A DNA stretch of 64,000 bases from G963665085 sp963665085 (GTDB taxonomy: Bacteria; Bacteroidota; Bacteroidia; Bacteroidales; JAAAOM01): the NCBI GenBank assembly GCA_963665085.2, contig CAXXXS010000001.1:2170001-2234000 (forward strand), written 5' to 3'. The position numbers and the translations under genes are program-made. Shown piece after piece: positions 1 to 8,600 of this stretch. The notes under the pieces are model-generated. The model was not told the origin of the DNA, did no database searches, and worked only from the letters and a program-made list of their open reading frames with translations. The first letter of the stretch is position 1. Each line of letters opens with the position of its first letter.

Positions 1-472
1 GTGTTCTAATCAAAGCCACTTTTTTTACATCAAAAGTTTATATAGAGGAATATCATTATAAATTTAGCCCTTTCTTTAAGAGAAAGGAAGGCCTGTAGAA
101 TCTAATACGAGAGAAGGAATAACATTGAAATGTGATTGTTTTTTTATGCAGAATTATTTAGAACAGATTTAGATTAGCAGCATGGCAATCAGTGTAAAGG
201 AAGTAATATTAGTTACTAGTAGATTTTTAAGGGGCATAATACTCCTTTACATGGCGCAAGCGTATCGCTTGTGCATGTAGAAAGCAGCAAAGAATGATTT
301 TTATTACCAGCAATTAACTTTTTATGTTTTCGAAACGTTGGGTATAAGTTCGGGACGCATCGAATGAAGTCGATTTAATTAATTTTTTTTTCACTGTGTT
401 ACCCAACGTTCTTTGCAGTTTATGAAAAAATCTTACATCGTGTTGGAAAATGGATGCTAGAAATAAGAAATG
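1..472. other. Noncoding leader with hairpins
   Basis: No convincing gene is seen here on either strand. Three inverted repeats stand out. Positions 69-75 pair with 81-87 (CCTTTCT/AGAAAGG), resembling the hairpin at 46853-46872. Positions 249-262 pair almost perfectly with 266-278 around a three-base loop (CAAGCG TAT CGCTTG core). Positions 334-344 (AACGTTGGGTA) pair exactly with 400-410 (TACCCAACGTT) across a 55-base loop. The region lies just beyond the 3' end of yebC, so any of these could act in transcript termination, or be remnants of small mobile repeats. Confidence 0.6.
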
Positions 473-1183
473 TTATGCAATGTTCGTGAACACCTGCTGC
501 ACATCGTCATCATCCTCAATTTTATCAAGCATTTTTTCAATGTCAACAAGTTGTTCTTCGGTAAACTCAACTGGTGAAGTAGGGAGTCTTTGTAATGTTG
601 CTTTTGTTATCTCTATTCCTTTGTCTTCGATAGCTTTTGTTAATGAGCCGAAATTTGTATAATCTCCCTGGGCATAAATTATACCTTCATTTTCTTCGAT
701 ACTTTCCAGTCCGAAATCAATTAGTTCAAGTTCGAGTTCATCAATATCGGTGTCATCTGTCTTTTCAAATTCAACAACTGCCTTACGCTCAAACATAAAT
801 TCGAGGGAGCCACTTGGCACAAAACCACCTCCGGCTTTGTTAAAGTAAGATTTTACGTTGGCAACAGTACGGGTGGTATTGTCAGTTGCACATTCAACAA
901 CAACAAGTACACCGTGTGGGCCTTTACCTTCGTAAACAACTTCAAGAAATGAGTCAGCATCTTTACCTACAGCACGTTTAATAGCCGCGTCAATATTATC
1001 TTTGGGCATGTTCTGTGCTTTTGCATTCTGAATAGCAGTGCGGAGTTTTGCATTCATGTCAGGATCCGCGCCACCTTCTTTTGCTGCTAACTGGATTGAT
1101 TTAGCCAGCTTTGGAAATATCTTAGACATCTTGTCCCAACGTTTCTCCTTTGCTGCTCTTCGATATTCAAATGCCCTTCCCAT
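473..1183 (-). CDS. yebC: YebC/PmpR family DNA-binding regulator or translation factor
   Basis: A 236-residue protein with the typical YebC/TACO1 start MGRAFEYRRAAKEKRWDKMS, followed by the conserved TRTVANVKSYFNKAGG segment near residues 104-119 and an acidic C-terminus. Family members are cytosolic. They are described as DNA-binding regulators (PmpR in Pseudomonas) and, for the mitochondrial homologue TACO1 and some bacterial members, as translation activators that help at difficult nascent-chain stretches; the sequence cannot decide between these roles. Length is normal for the family. It stands alone, convergent with nothing upstream in the window and divergent from the DUF6261 gene. A possible -7 element (minus strand TATTTTTG) lies 38 bases before the start. 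Confidence 0.95.
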   Translation of the reverse strand: MGRAFEYRRAAKEKRWDKMSKIFPKLAKSIQLAAKEGGADPDMNAKLRTAIQNAKAQNMPKDNIDAAIKRAVGKDADSFLEVVYEGKGPHGVLVVVECATDNTTRTVANVKSYFNKAGGGFVPSGSLEFMFERKAVVEFEKTDDTDIDELELELIDFGLESIEENEGIIYAQGDYTNFGSLTKAIEDKGIEITKATLQRLPTSPVEFTEEQLVDIEKMLDKIEDDDDVQQVFTNIA

Positions 1184-1220
1184 TTATGTATGTTTAAAAT
1201 TGATTAATTGAAAATTTCGG

Positions 1221-1228
1221 CAAAAATA
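1221..1228 (-). promoter_or_regulatory. Possible yebC promoter -7 element
   Basis: Read on the minus strand, the bases are TATTTTTG, which fits the Bacteroidota -7 consensus TAnnTTTG and lies upstream of yebC. No TTG -33 element is found at the usual 17-20 base distance, so support is weak. Confidence 0.3.
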
Positions 1229-1340
1229 ATTTTTTGGTTTGAAATAAAATATAATAAAAATCAAAAATAGAATTTAGAATGATGGGAGTTGTTTAAATAA
1301 AGGTTTTTCTGAAAAGCTTAAAATTTTTAAAGAGAGATAG

Positions 1341-1378
1341 TTTGTTCGGGATAAAATACTTACTTTTAAGGAGTAAGT
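1341..1378 (+). promoter_or_regulatory. Possible promoter and hairpin of the DUF6261 gene
   Basis: TTTG at 1341-1344 is followed after 16 bases by TACTTTTA at 1361-1368, a near match to the Bacteroidota -33/-7 pair. The -7 overlaps a 7-base inverted repeat (ACTTACT 1358-1364, AGTAAGT 1372-1378), which could be an operator or an early transcript hairpin. Confidence 0.35.
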
Positions 1379-1426
1379 AATAAAAACATTACACTAAAAT
1401 TTATTCACATTTAAATTATTTTCATT

Positions 1427-2083
1427 ATGAATTTATTAAAAACACCACGACTAAGACTGGCACAGTTACAGAGTTTTACCAAAAGTGCACTAAACATTGT
1501 CCAAGGCCTTTCCGAAATTGAAACTGAAACAACCCAGGTATCAACAGCTTTTACTCCTGTTAACGAAAGCGTAATAAATATGGAAGCTAAAAGCAACAAA
1601 AAGATACTCGACCAATCTCGTGATACATTAATTTCGGGTTTGGTACAAGCCACGCAGGCAGAACAGAAATTTCCAAATGAAGACGATTCGGTATTGGCAA
1701 CGTTAAAGCAATTTACCGATATTGTATTCAAGTATGGTTACGATCTTACCTATTTGCCTTATGATGATGAGTCTGCCGAAACAGACAATCTATTAGCAGA
1801 GCTTAAAAGACTTGACTTAACTCCATTGGAAACGACAAGCCTTTTGCGTTGGATACCCGTTATCGAAAATGCCAACAATGCATTTAAAACAAGGGCCGAT
1901 GAATATATTGGTGAAACAGCCGCAGCTGCTGAAGTTGAAGCTGCAACCGCACTGGCTCAGCCGTTAATTGCAGCACTTAATCAGTTGTTTTTAATGCTTT
2001 TCTCACAAGCTAATTCCACAAAAAGTGAAGCTTTATTGAAAGCACACAACGAAATGCAAAGGCTTGTTGATTCTTACAAATGA
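1427..2083 (+). CDS. DUF6261 family protein
   Basis: A 218-residue, probably all-helical cytosolic protein with no signal peptide and no catalytic motif that I can see. It matches what I know of the DUF6261 family, which is largely confined to Bacteroidota and often present in several copies per genome; the function is unknown. Visible features are the opening MNLLKTPRLRLAQLQSFTKS, a middle section with the conserved-looking YLPYDDESAETDNLLAEL, and an Ala/Glu-rich helix around residues 163-180. It is monocistronic. The sequence immediately after its stop runs into the 42-base palindromic tandem repeat, which may be transcribed as its 3' untranslated region. Confidence 0.75.
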   Translation: MNLLKTPRLRLAQLQSFTKSALNIVQGLSEIETETTQVSTAFTPVNESVINMEAKSNKKILDQSRDTLISGLVQATQAEQKFPNEDDSVLATLKQFTDIVFKYGYDLTYLPYDDESAETDNLLAELKRLDLTPLETTSLLRWIPVIENANNAFKTRADEYIGETAAAAEVEAATALAQPLIAALNQLFLMLFSQANSTKSEALLKAHNEMQRLVDSYK

Positions 2084-2154
2084 TACATTTAAAGCGATTA
2101 GAATTTATTTCAGGCTTCTGAAAGCCTTGTAAATACTGTTCAACAGATTTTTCA

Positions 2155-2345
2155 CCGTTTTGCAGGCTTGCAAAACGGTGGTTTATGCGTTAACCATGCT
2201 TTTGCAAGCTTGCAAAAGTGTGTTTAACACGTTAACCAGCTAATTACACGTTTGCAAAAGTATGGTAAACGCGTTAACCGGTCAATTACATGCTTGCAAT
2301 TAATAGGTTTACGCGTTGAGTAACTTATTTCATGCTTGTAAAGGG
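2155..2345. repeat. 42-base tandem palindromic repeat, about 4.5 units
   Basis: Degenerate units recur with an exact 42-base period: GTTAACC at 2189, 2231 and 2273, then GTTGAG at 2315; TTGCAA at 2169, 2210, 2252 and 2294, then TTGTAA at 2336. Each unit holds two palindromes: one around TTGCAA (CCGTTTTGCA-GGCT-TGCAAAACGG at 2155-2178; a perfect 20-base CTTTTGCAAGCTTGCAAAAG at 2199-2218) and one around ACGCGT/ACGTTAAC (GGTAAACGCGTTAACC at 2264-2279, 7 of 8 pairs). There is no spacer variation of the CRISPR kind, because the whole unit is repeated. The function is unknown; a structured 3' RNA, a protein-binding array or a slippage product are all possible. Confidence 0.85.
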
Positions 2346-2522
2346 GTGGTTTTTTGGAAAAAAATGGAATAGATTTTTTGCTTTTGGAGGGAGAGTGGTT
2401 CTTGTACCTTAATAAGGAAATTATAAATTTACAAACAACTCAAAGCCCCAGCTTATCGAAATTATAATGTTATATGCGACGCCCTGTTAAAATCGAACAC
2501 TTACTTATATGTATAGAAAAAC

Positions 2523-2530
2523 TATTTTTG
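2523..2530 (+). promoter_or_regulatory. Likely -7 promoter element of the ABC-3C operon
   Basis: TATTTTTG fits the Bacteroidota -7 consensus TAnnTTTG. It lies 24 bases before the start codon of the first operon gene, implying a very short leader. No good -33 TTG is found at the right distance. The rest of 2346-2554 shows nothing else recognisable. Confidence 0.5.
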
Positions 2531-2554
2531 TAGCTTCATTATCCTGAAAACAAT

Positions 2555-3442
2555 ATGAATAAACCTTTAGAAAATATATTTATAACACAAATAACAAGTC
2601 TTCGGGGATTTGCTTTTCAGAATTTTATAACCAGATTATACCTTTTAAAATATGGTAATGACAATTTTTTTTCTCCACGTAAGGTGAAAGATAAAGGTTC
2701 TGACGGAATAATTTTACCGGAGAAAAAAGTTGTTGCTTGTTATGCCCCAAATGAATATAATTTGGCAGAGTTTTTCAAAAAAGCTAAAGGTGATTATAAA
2801 TCTTTTTCCGATAATTTAAAAAACACTTATCCAAATTGGATGTTTGTTTATAACAAGGAAGTCCCAACCGAGGCGATACTTAAAATTCATAACGAACTTG
2901 ATGCAAACGCTCCTGTTTTAGGTATAGACAACATCATAGGCATTATTAATGAATTAAGCGGTGCTAACAAAAGAGAAATTGGTAGCTATTTACGAATCCC
3001 AAGCGAAATGTTTTCAAAGGATTATATCTCCGAGATATTAACGGATTTACTAAAGGCTACTGAATTTGTAAATGAAAATATAAAGTATGAAGGTAAAATT
3101 TACACACCGGATAAAATAAAACTGAATTATCAGGAAGAAGATGTTGAAACGATACTTGCCGATTACGATTTATTTCTTGAAAACGGTGATTTTAATAGTA
3201 TTGAAGGTATCTTAAAAGGATATCAGGATGAAGAACAAAATCGTATTAAGTTTAGGATTGTCAATGATTTTAACAATAAAACTTCCGGCTCGTTTAAACA
3301 GCGAATGATGAATTTATCAAGTCTTTATCTTGACAAATATTCGAATGAGAATGACGATGATTATAAATATTTTATTAACGCTATTCTTATTTATTTTTTT
3401 GAACAATGTTTAATCGGTAAAAAAACAGAATTAGAGAAATGA
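2555..3442 (+). CDS. ABC-three component (ABC-3C) system protein with nuclease-like N-terminal fold
   Basis: A 295-residue soluble protein, the first gene of an operon with a winged-helix-sized protein and a DUF2326 ATPase; this order defines ABC-3C systems, predicted by genome analysis to act in biological conflict. The N-terminal region (about 15-125) reads like a divergent restriction-endonuclease fold: a helix (FQNFITRLYLLKYG), then KGSDGI at about 49-54, then KKVVACYAPNE at about 59-69, where family members have a strand ending in xYAP instead of the usual E-x-K. The remaining 170 residues are helical and unrecognised. I see no intact PD-(D/E)xK triad, so it may bind nucleic acid rather than cut it. 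Its stop overlaps the next start by 4 bases (ATGA), indicating translational coupling. Function is inferred from context. Confidence 0.75.
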   Translation: MNKPLENIFITQITSLRGFAFQNFITRLYLLKYGNDNFFSPRKVKDKGSDGIILPEKKVVACYAPNEYNLAEFFKKAKGDYKSFSDNLKNTYPNWMFVYNKEVPTEAILKIHNELDANAPVLGIDNIIGIINELSGANKREIGSYLRIPSEMFSKDYISEILTDLLKATEFVNENIKYEGKIYTPDKIKLNYQEEDVETILADYDLFLENGDFNSIEGILKGYQDEEQNRIKFRIVNDFNNKTSGSFKQRMMNLSSLYLDKYSNENDDDYKYFINAILIYFFEQCLIGKKTELEK

Positions 3443-3702
3443 TATATCCACATCCGGAAAGTAATTTTTCAATAAATCTTATGGTTTTAGGAGCCGATAT
3501 TATCAAGTTCTTAAAATCAAAAGAAGATTTTGTCCTTACGGAAAATGTATTAACCAGCTTTTTATCAAAAGATGATAAAAGAACACCGGACATGTTTGTT
3601 AATGCATTATCATTTCTTTATGCAATGGGCATAGTAGAAAGAAAAGGTTATAAAATCAAATTATTAGTCCGTAATAGGGCAATGCAAACTGAATTATTTT
3701 AA
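3439..3702 (+). CDS. ABC-3C system middle component
   Basis: An 87-residue protein beginning MIYPHPESNFSINLMVLGAD, with two helices and a C-terminal FLYAMGIVERKGYKIKL stretch that looks like the recognition helix and wing of a small winged-helix domain. This size, position and motif pattern match the middle component of ABC-three component systems, thought to bridge the ATPase and the effector-like protein. It overlaps the upstream gene by 4 bases and is followed after 3 bases by the ATPase, so the three proteins are probably made in fixed ratio and form a complex. No enzymatic residues are visible. Confidence 0.75.
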   Translation: MIYPHPESNFSINLMVLGADIIKFLKSKEDFVLTENVLTSFLSKDDKRTPDMFVNALSFLYAMGIVERKGYKIKLLVRNRAMQTELF

Positions 3703-3705
3703 TTT

Positions 3706-5490
3706 ATGCTGAATCGTATATTCTCAAATACAAACCTAATCTTAAACGATGTTACATTCCAACCGGGGATTAACATCATTCTTGGAAAATATTCAGGTAA
3801 TAAGGAAGCTTTGGGAATAAATGGTATTGGCAAATCTTCATTGGTAAGGTTAATAGATTATGCCTTATTATCTGATTCTTCCCAAAAAATATTTTCTCAT
3901 GAAAAATACGATTTCATGCGTACCGAAAACCATGATATTGTATTAGAATTTACCATTCAGGATAAAAAATATTTTATAAGAAGAGATTTTAATACTGGTA
4001 GTCCTGTTTATTTTGGTGAAAAACTAAATAGTCTTGATGAATATACCAAAGATGAAATTCGCGCAATCTTAACGGACAAGTTTTTTCCAATGTCGGACAA
4101 TAAAGTTTTTTTTGAAGGCAATCGCTTCAGGACTTTGATGAATTTTTTTGTTAAAGACGATTTATCGAACCAGGAAAGGATAGACCCTTTAAATTTCATG
4201 AAAAAGCGTAGTCCTAGTGAAGTCGAAAAATCACTTTACAATTTTTACCTTTTAAATTTACCTACTGAGCGGTTGGTGTATTATCAGGATATGTCCAAAG
4301 AATACAACGATTTTGGCAGGAGTATCTCTACACTGGAAATTAATTTAAAAACAGATACAGGCAGGTCAATTGAAGAATATAGAAGTGAAAAAATAAATAT
4401 TGAAAATAAAATTGTTCTTCTTGAAAAGAGCCTCAGTAATTTCAAATTTGCAGACAACTATAAAAATATTGAAGAAAATATTTTAGTATTAACCAATAAA
4501 ATTAATAGCCAGTTAAACGAATACCATTCTCTGAATAAAAAACTTGCCAATATTAAAGAAGGATATAATCTTGATACTCGTATTAACACAAAAGAAATAC
4601 GTAAACTTTATAACGAAACTCTTTCAACTTTTGGAGATTTAGTTGCCAAAACCCTTGATGAAGTAATTTCTTTTAAAAAAGATGTTATAGACAATCGCAA
4701 TAAATTTCTTGTAGAAAAAGAAAAGAAGCTTAACAAACAAATAAAGTTAAAGCTTAGTGAGATATCTAAACTGGAAGAAGAACGAAGTAAACTTTACAAA
4801 GGTTTAGAAGAAAAAGGGGCTTTGGAAAGTATCACCAATACCTATGAGCAGTTAATTACGGAAAAATCTTCTTTGGAAAAGAATGTACAGGTTGTTCAAC
4901 AGATTGATGATATTCAGGAGAAAATGACTAACCTGAATGTTTCAATCTCTGAAACTCAAAGAGATTTACTCACTGAGTTAAAAAACTTTGAAAACGAAAT
5001 AAATTCACTAAGGGCATTATTTCTTGATTTGTTAACCCACGCAATTTTTGTAGATGAGAATTTTGATAATGCTTATTTTAATCTATCTCCCAAAAGGAAG
5101 GTTCGACAACGTACACTGCCTTTTAAAATTGATGTTGAAATTCCAAAAGCAGAAGCACTAGGAAATGCAAGATATAAGATTGTAGCTTATGACTTAATGG
5201 TATTTTTAAATAATATTCAAAAGCAACGCAAATTACCGGACTTTCTAATTCACGATGGTGTTTTTCATGGTATTTCTCCAACAACTTTAATTAATTCTGT
5301 GAATTACATGTTTCATGCATTCTTAAAACATTCAGAAAAGTTCCCATTCCAGTATATTCTAACTTTCAATGAAAACGAAATCTTTGTTAATGAACAATAC
5401 GGCAGTTTTAATTTTGATGTAAATGAATATATAAAGGCTGAATATCAAGATACACCTGAAAAGATGATATTTAAGCGATTAATAAATTAA
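3706..5490 (+). CDS. DUF2326 family SMC-like ABC ATPase of an ABC-3C system
   Basis: A 594-residue ATPase. Residues 1-130 form the N-terminal half of an ABC/SMC-like head, with Walker A GINGIGKSS at about 38-46. A long coiled coil follows (about 180-440, rich in E/K/L). The C-terminal half (about 450-594) carries KLPDFLIHDGVFHGIS at about 509-524, the Walker B/D-loop region typical of DUF2326, in which an acidic-His pattern replaces the canonical DE. This is the motor of the ABC-three component module, expected to couple ATP binding to recognition of nucleic acid or invading elements, by analogy with RecF/SMC-like conflict ATPases. It is the last gene of the operon and converges on the large AAA+ gene, with 120 noncoding bases between them. 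Confidence 0.85.
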   Translation: MLNRIFSNTNLILNDVTFQPGINIILGKYSGNKEALGINGIGKSSLVRLIDYALLSDSSQKIFSHEKYDFMRTENHDIVLEFTIQDKKYFIRRDFNTGSPVYFGEKLNSLDEYTKDEIRAILTDKFFPMSDNKVFFEGNRFRTLMNFFVKDDLSNQERIDPLNFMKKRSPSEVEKSLYNFYLLNLPTERLVYYQDMSKEYNDFGRSISTLEINLKTDTGRSIEEYRSEKINIENKIVLLEKSLSNFKFADNYKNIEENILVLTNKINSQLNEYHSLNKKLANIKEGYNLDTRINTKEIRKLYNETLSTFGDLVAKTLDEVISFKKDVIDNRNKFLVEKEKKLNKQIKLKLSEISKLEEERSKLYKGLEEKGALESITNTYEQLITEKSSLEKNVQVVQQIDDIQEKMTNLNVSISETQRDLLTELKNFENEINSLRALFLDLLTHAIFVDENFDNAYFNLSPKRKVRQRTLPFKIDVEIPKAEALGNARYKIVAYDLMVFLNNIQKQRKLPDFLIHDGVFHGISPTTLINSVNYMFHAFLKHSEKFPFQYILTFNENEIFVNEQYGSFNFDVNEYIKAEYQDTPEKMIFKRLIN

Positions 5491-5610
5491 TCCTTCTTGT
5501 TAAGTTCTTGTCTAAAAATACTATATAAAATCAGAACCCCCAAATTCCTTAACGGCTTCGTTTCTCTTACAACACTTATACCTTTCGAATGGTTAACGAG
5601 ATATTTTGTT

Positions 5611-8600
5611 TTATTCTCCCATCTTATCCCGAATTCCCAATATCCCCTTAGCAATTTCTTCCATCTGAAGAATAACATGCGCAGTTTGGTTGTCTTCTGC
5701 CAAACCTTTTAACTTGTTGTTGCGTCTGAACGATTCTTTGATATCTTCCCAACGTTTTTTCTCTTCTTCGGTGATGACTTCATAGAGTTCTTTAAACTTA
5801 AGAATGTTGGCTTCTGCACCTGTAGTAAGGGTTTGTGCCTCGTTTTGGTAATGGCTCAACATCAGTGTTTCCATTTCTTTGTCGTTCATCACGGGCAATA
5901 CCTTTTCGGCTATTTTATTCATATCGCGGTAAGAACCCTGGAGCTTAAACGGTGGTTCTGTACGGTATTCATCTGCCTGTGCCGCAGAATTGATGTATTC
6001 TGTGTTCACCTTAAGAATAATGTTACGAACCATAATCAGCTTCTTCAATACATTAACGTATTCGTTAATCTCCTCGGGTGAGTGGTTTGCCTCAAAATCC
6101 AATCCGTCTTTTTTACCTGTTTTTGCCATTTGGAGCAAGGTATGTAAGTCGTTGTGGCTTTTTGCGGCCAGCTTGCTTAACACGGGATTGGATGTTAGTG
6201 AATTCTCGATATAACTTAATTTGAATTCTTCAGCAGAATCGCCAATTATATCACCGATGTTGTAGATGTCGGCACGATTTGCCAGCATATCCGGAATCTT
6301 GAATTTTTCGCCGCTTTCGGTATAAGGGTTACCTGCCATCACCACACAAACTTTCTTTCCGCGAAAATCATACGTTTTGCTACGGCCTTTGTAAACACCT
6401 TCTATTTTTCGTTGAGCATCACAAAGTGAGATGAATTTTTGTAAGAACTCAGGGTTGCAATGCTGGATGTCATCGAGGTATATCATTACGTTATCCCCCA
6501 TCTCAAAAGCGAGGTTTAGCTTCTCAAGCTCTTCGCGAGCTGCTGCGTTACTTGCTTCACTCGGATCAAGCGATGTTATGGAATTGCCGATAGATGGTCC
6601 GTTTATTTTCATAAAGATGATGCCCAACCGGTTTGCAAGATATTCCATAAGGGTGGTTTTACCATATCCTGGGGGAGAGATGAGTAACAACATGCCCATT
6701 AAATCGGTACGTTTGTTTTCGCCTTCAGAACCTATTTGTTTAGCCAGGTTATTACCGATAAGGGGTAAGTAAACTTTGTCGATGAGTTTATTACGTACAA
6801 ACGATGAAAGAATTCTGGGTTTGAATTCATTCAGGCGTAATTCGTAAGTCATGCCCTCCAACATGGTTTTCTTTAGTGTATTATAAGCTTCAAACCTCGG
6901 AACAGTATCTTCTGTGTATTGTTTCAGTTTTTGTGATAACGAGATGAAGTCAAATGGGTATTTGTTATCCTGAAGGAGTGTGTGTGAACCTTTAAATCCT
7001 TCCATCACAAATTTTACTTTCTGGCTAATCAAATTTTTTGTTTCCAGGGAATCAGCTAGCAAAGTGATGCCCGCCTCATCAACATATTCTTTTGAATCTG
7101 CTTTCCCAGCTTCGGCAATATATGCATTTAACCAATTCTTGATTAACCCAAAAGATAACTGGGGATTGGCAGACAATGGTTTTATAGAAGCTTCAAACTT
7201 ATTCGTGATCCGATTTTTCTTTAGATGATTCTTAAAGTCTTCTGCCAGCTTTTTTGCTTCTTTTGAAAGGATAAACGAATCACCCCTTGATAATTCATAA
7301 AACAGATATTCGGCTACTTCCCGGCAATCAATATTTTCGAACAACAAAGAGTTTCCTGTAAAATTTTCTATCTTTTTAGTCAGAGATGTGATTGTTTTTT
7401 CAAATTCAGAAGTGTTCGGGAACGCTTGTAAAACAGCTCCGGCACCTTTTAAATTGAGATTGAGCTGTTCCTTTTCTTCTTTTGATAAGACATAACTCCA
7501 GAAAAATTCGGCACATGCCCTGGCACCCGAAGAATAAGTCAGGAAATCTGCTTTTTGGTATATGTCAAACATTGATTTTAAGATGAGCATTGCATCCACG
7601 TCATGAAGTCCCTTGCTGTAACCTTCGTTATAGCGGACACTCATAAATTTCTGGATGTATGCCAATAGATCTTCATCAGAGAAACTTATTAATTCGTTTA
7701 AGTTGGTTACGTCTCCACCCTTCGATTTTTTTGATTCGGTGAACAGTTGATATGCCAAGTACTCAGCTCTATATACATCATTTGTCTCTGAAATCAGTTG
7801 TTGATTCCAGACCTTTTTTGTCCCAATAAATTTTTCATCTTTCACTTCTTCGAAGAAGTTTGTCCCGGTAAGGTGGTAAAACATCTTATCATCTTTATAA
7901 ACCATTGCCAGTTCAAGCGGCTGGGTGTTTACAGAAAATCGGTGATTCCCGAATTTTATGGTGTTGGCACCACCTTCGTACAAATCTTTTTTATCCTTGA
8001 TTTGGCGAACCGCCTCTTCTTTTATCGTTTTTAATTTGCTCTGTAAATCATCTGCTTTTACCGTGTCGTTAAGTTCTTTCAGCTCGGTAACAATATCCCG
8101 GACTTTCTCTATCATCAGGTCCGATGCGAAATATCCGTTTACATCATTAACATCGGTAAATTTTGAGATACGGTTCTGAATGGCTTTCAGTATCCGTTCC
8201 GCTGACGATTGTAGCGCATTTGTCCTTCTGTTTCGGCTTTCAAGCAGGTTAATCTTTTTTGATTCAAAAGCATTGTAAACCTCTTCACGTTTCTGGGTAA
8301 TCTGACCGATGAATTCATCAAAATCGGAGAATTTCCCTTCAATCTCTTCGAGCTGAACCATCAGCTTGGTGAGGTATTCTTCTGTCTTGGCCGGGGTATC
8401 GCATAAATCGAGATAGTTGACGACCCCTTGTTCAACCAATTTTAGTTGAGAGTTGAATTCAGCCTTTGCCTCAACAGCATGCAGCCCTTTTCTACGTTTT
8501 TTTAACTCTGTCTTTATCTGGTTAAACCTCGAATAAACAGATGAAATGTTATTGATGATTTGTGTGGTTTGTGTTGCATCTTCAATTTTAAGATTCCCAA

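Noticed and set aside
338..407. Integron attC-like boxes (GTTGGGT and ACCCAAC)
   Set aside because: The boxes are in the wrong order for a single attC site and no integrase or cassette array is visible.
1411..1731. 106-residue frame opposite the DUF6261 gene
   Set aside because: Complete overlap with a better supported gene and no recognisable features.
2155..2345. CRISPR-like array
   Set aside because: The whole 42-base unit is repeated and degenerate, with no unique spacers and no cas genes nearby.
5487..5712. Short overlapping frames in the convergent gap after the ABC-3C ATPase
   Set aside because: Both strands are open only by chance and overlap the AAA+ gene end; no family features.
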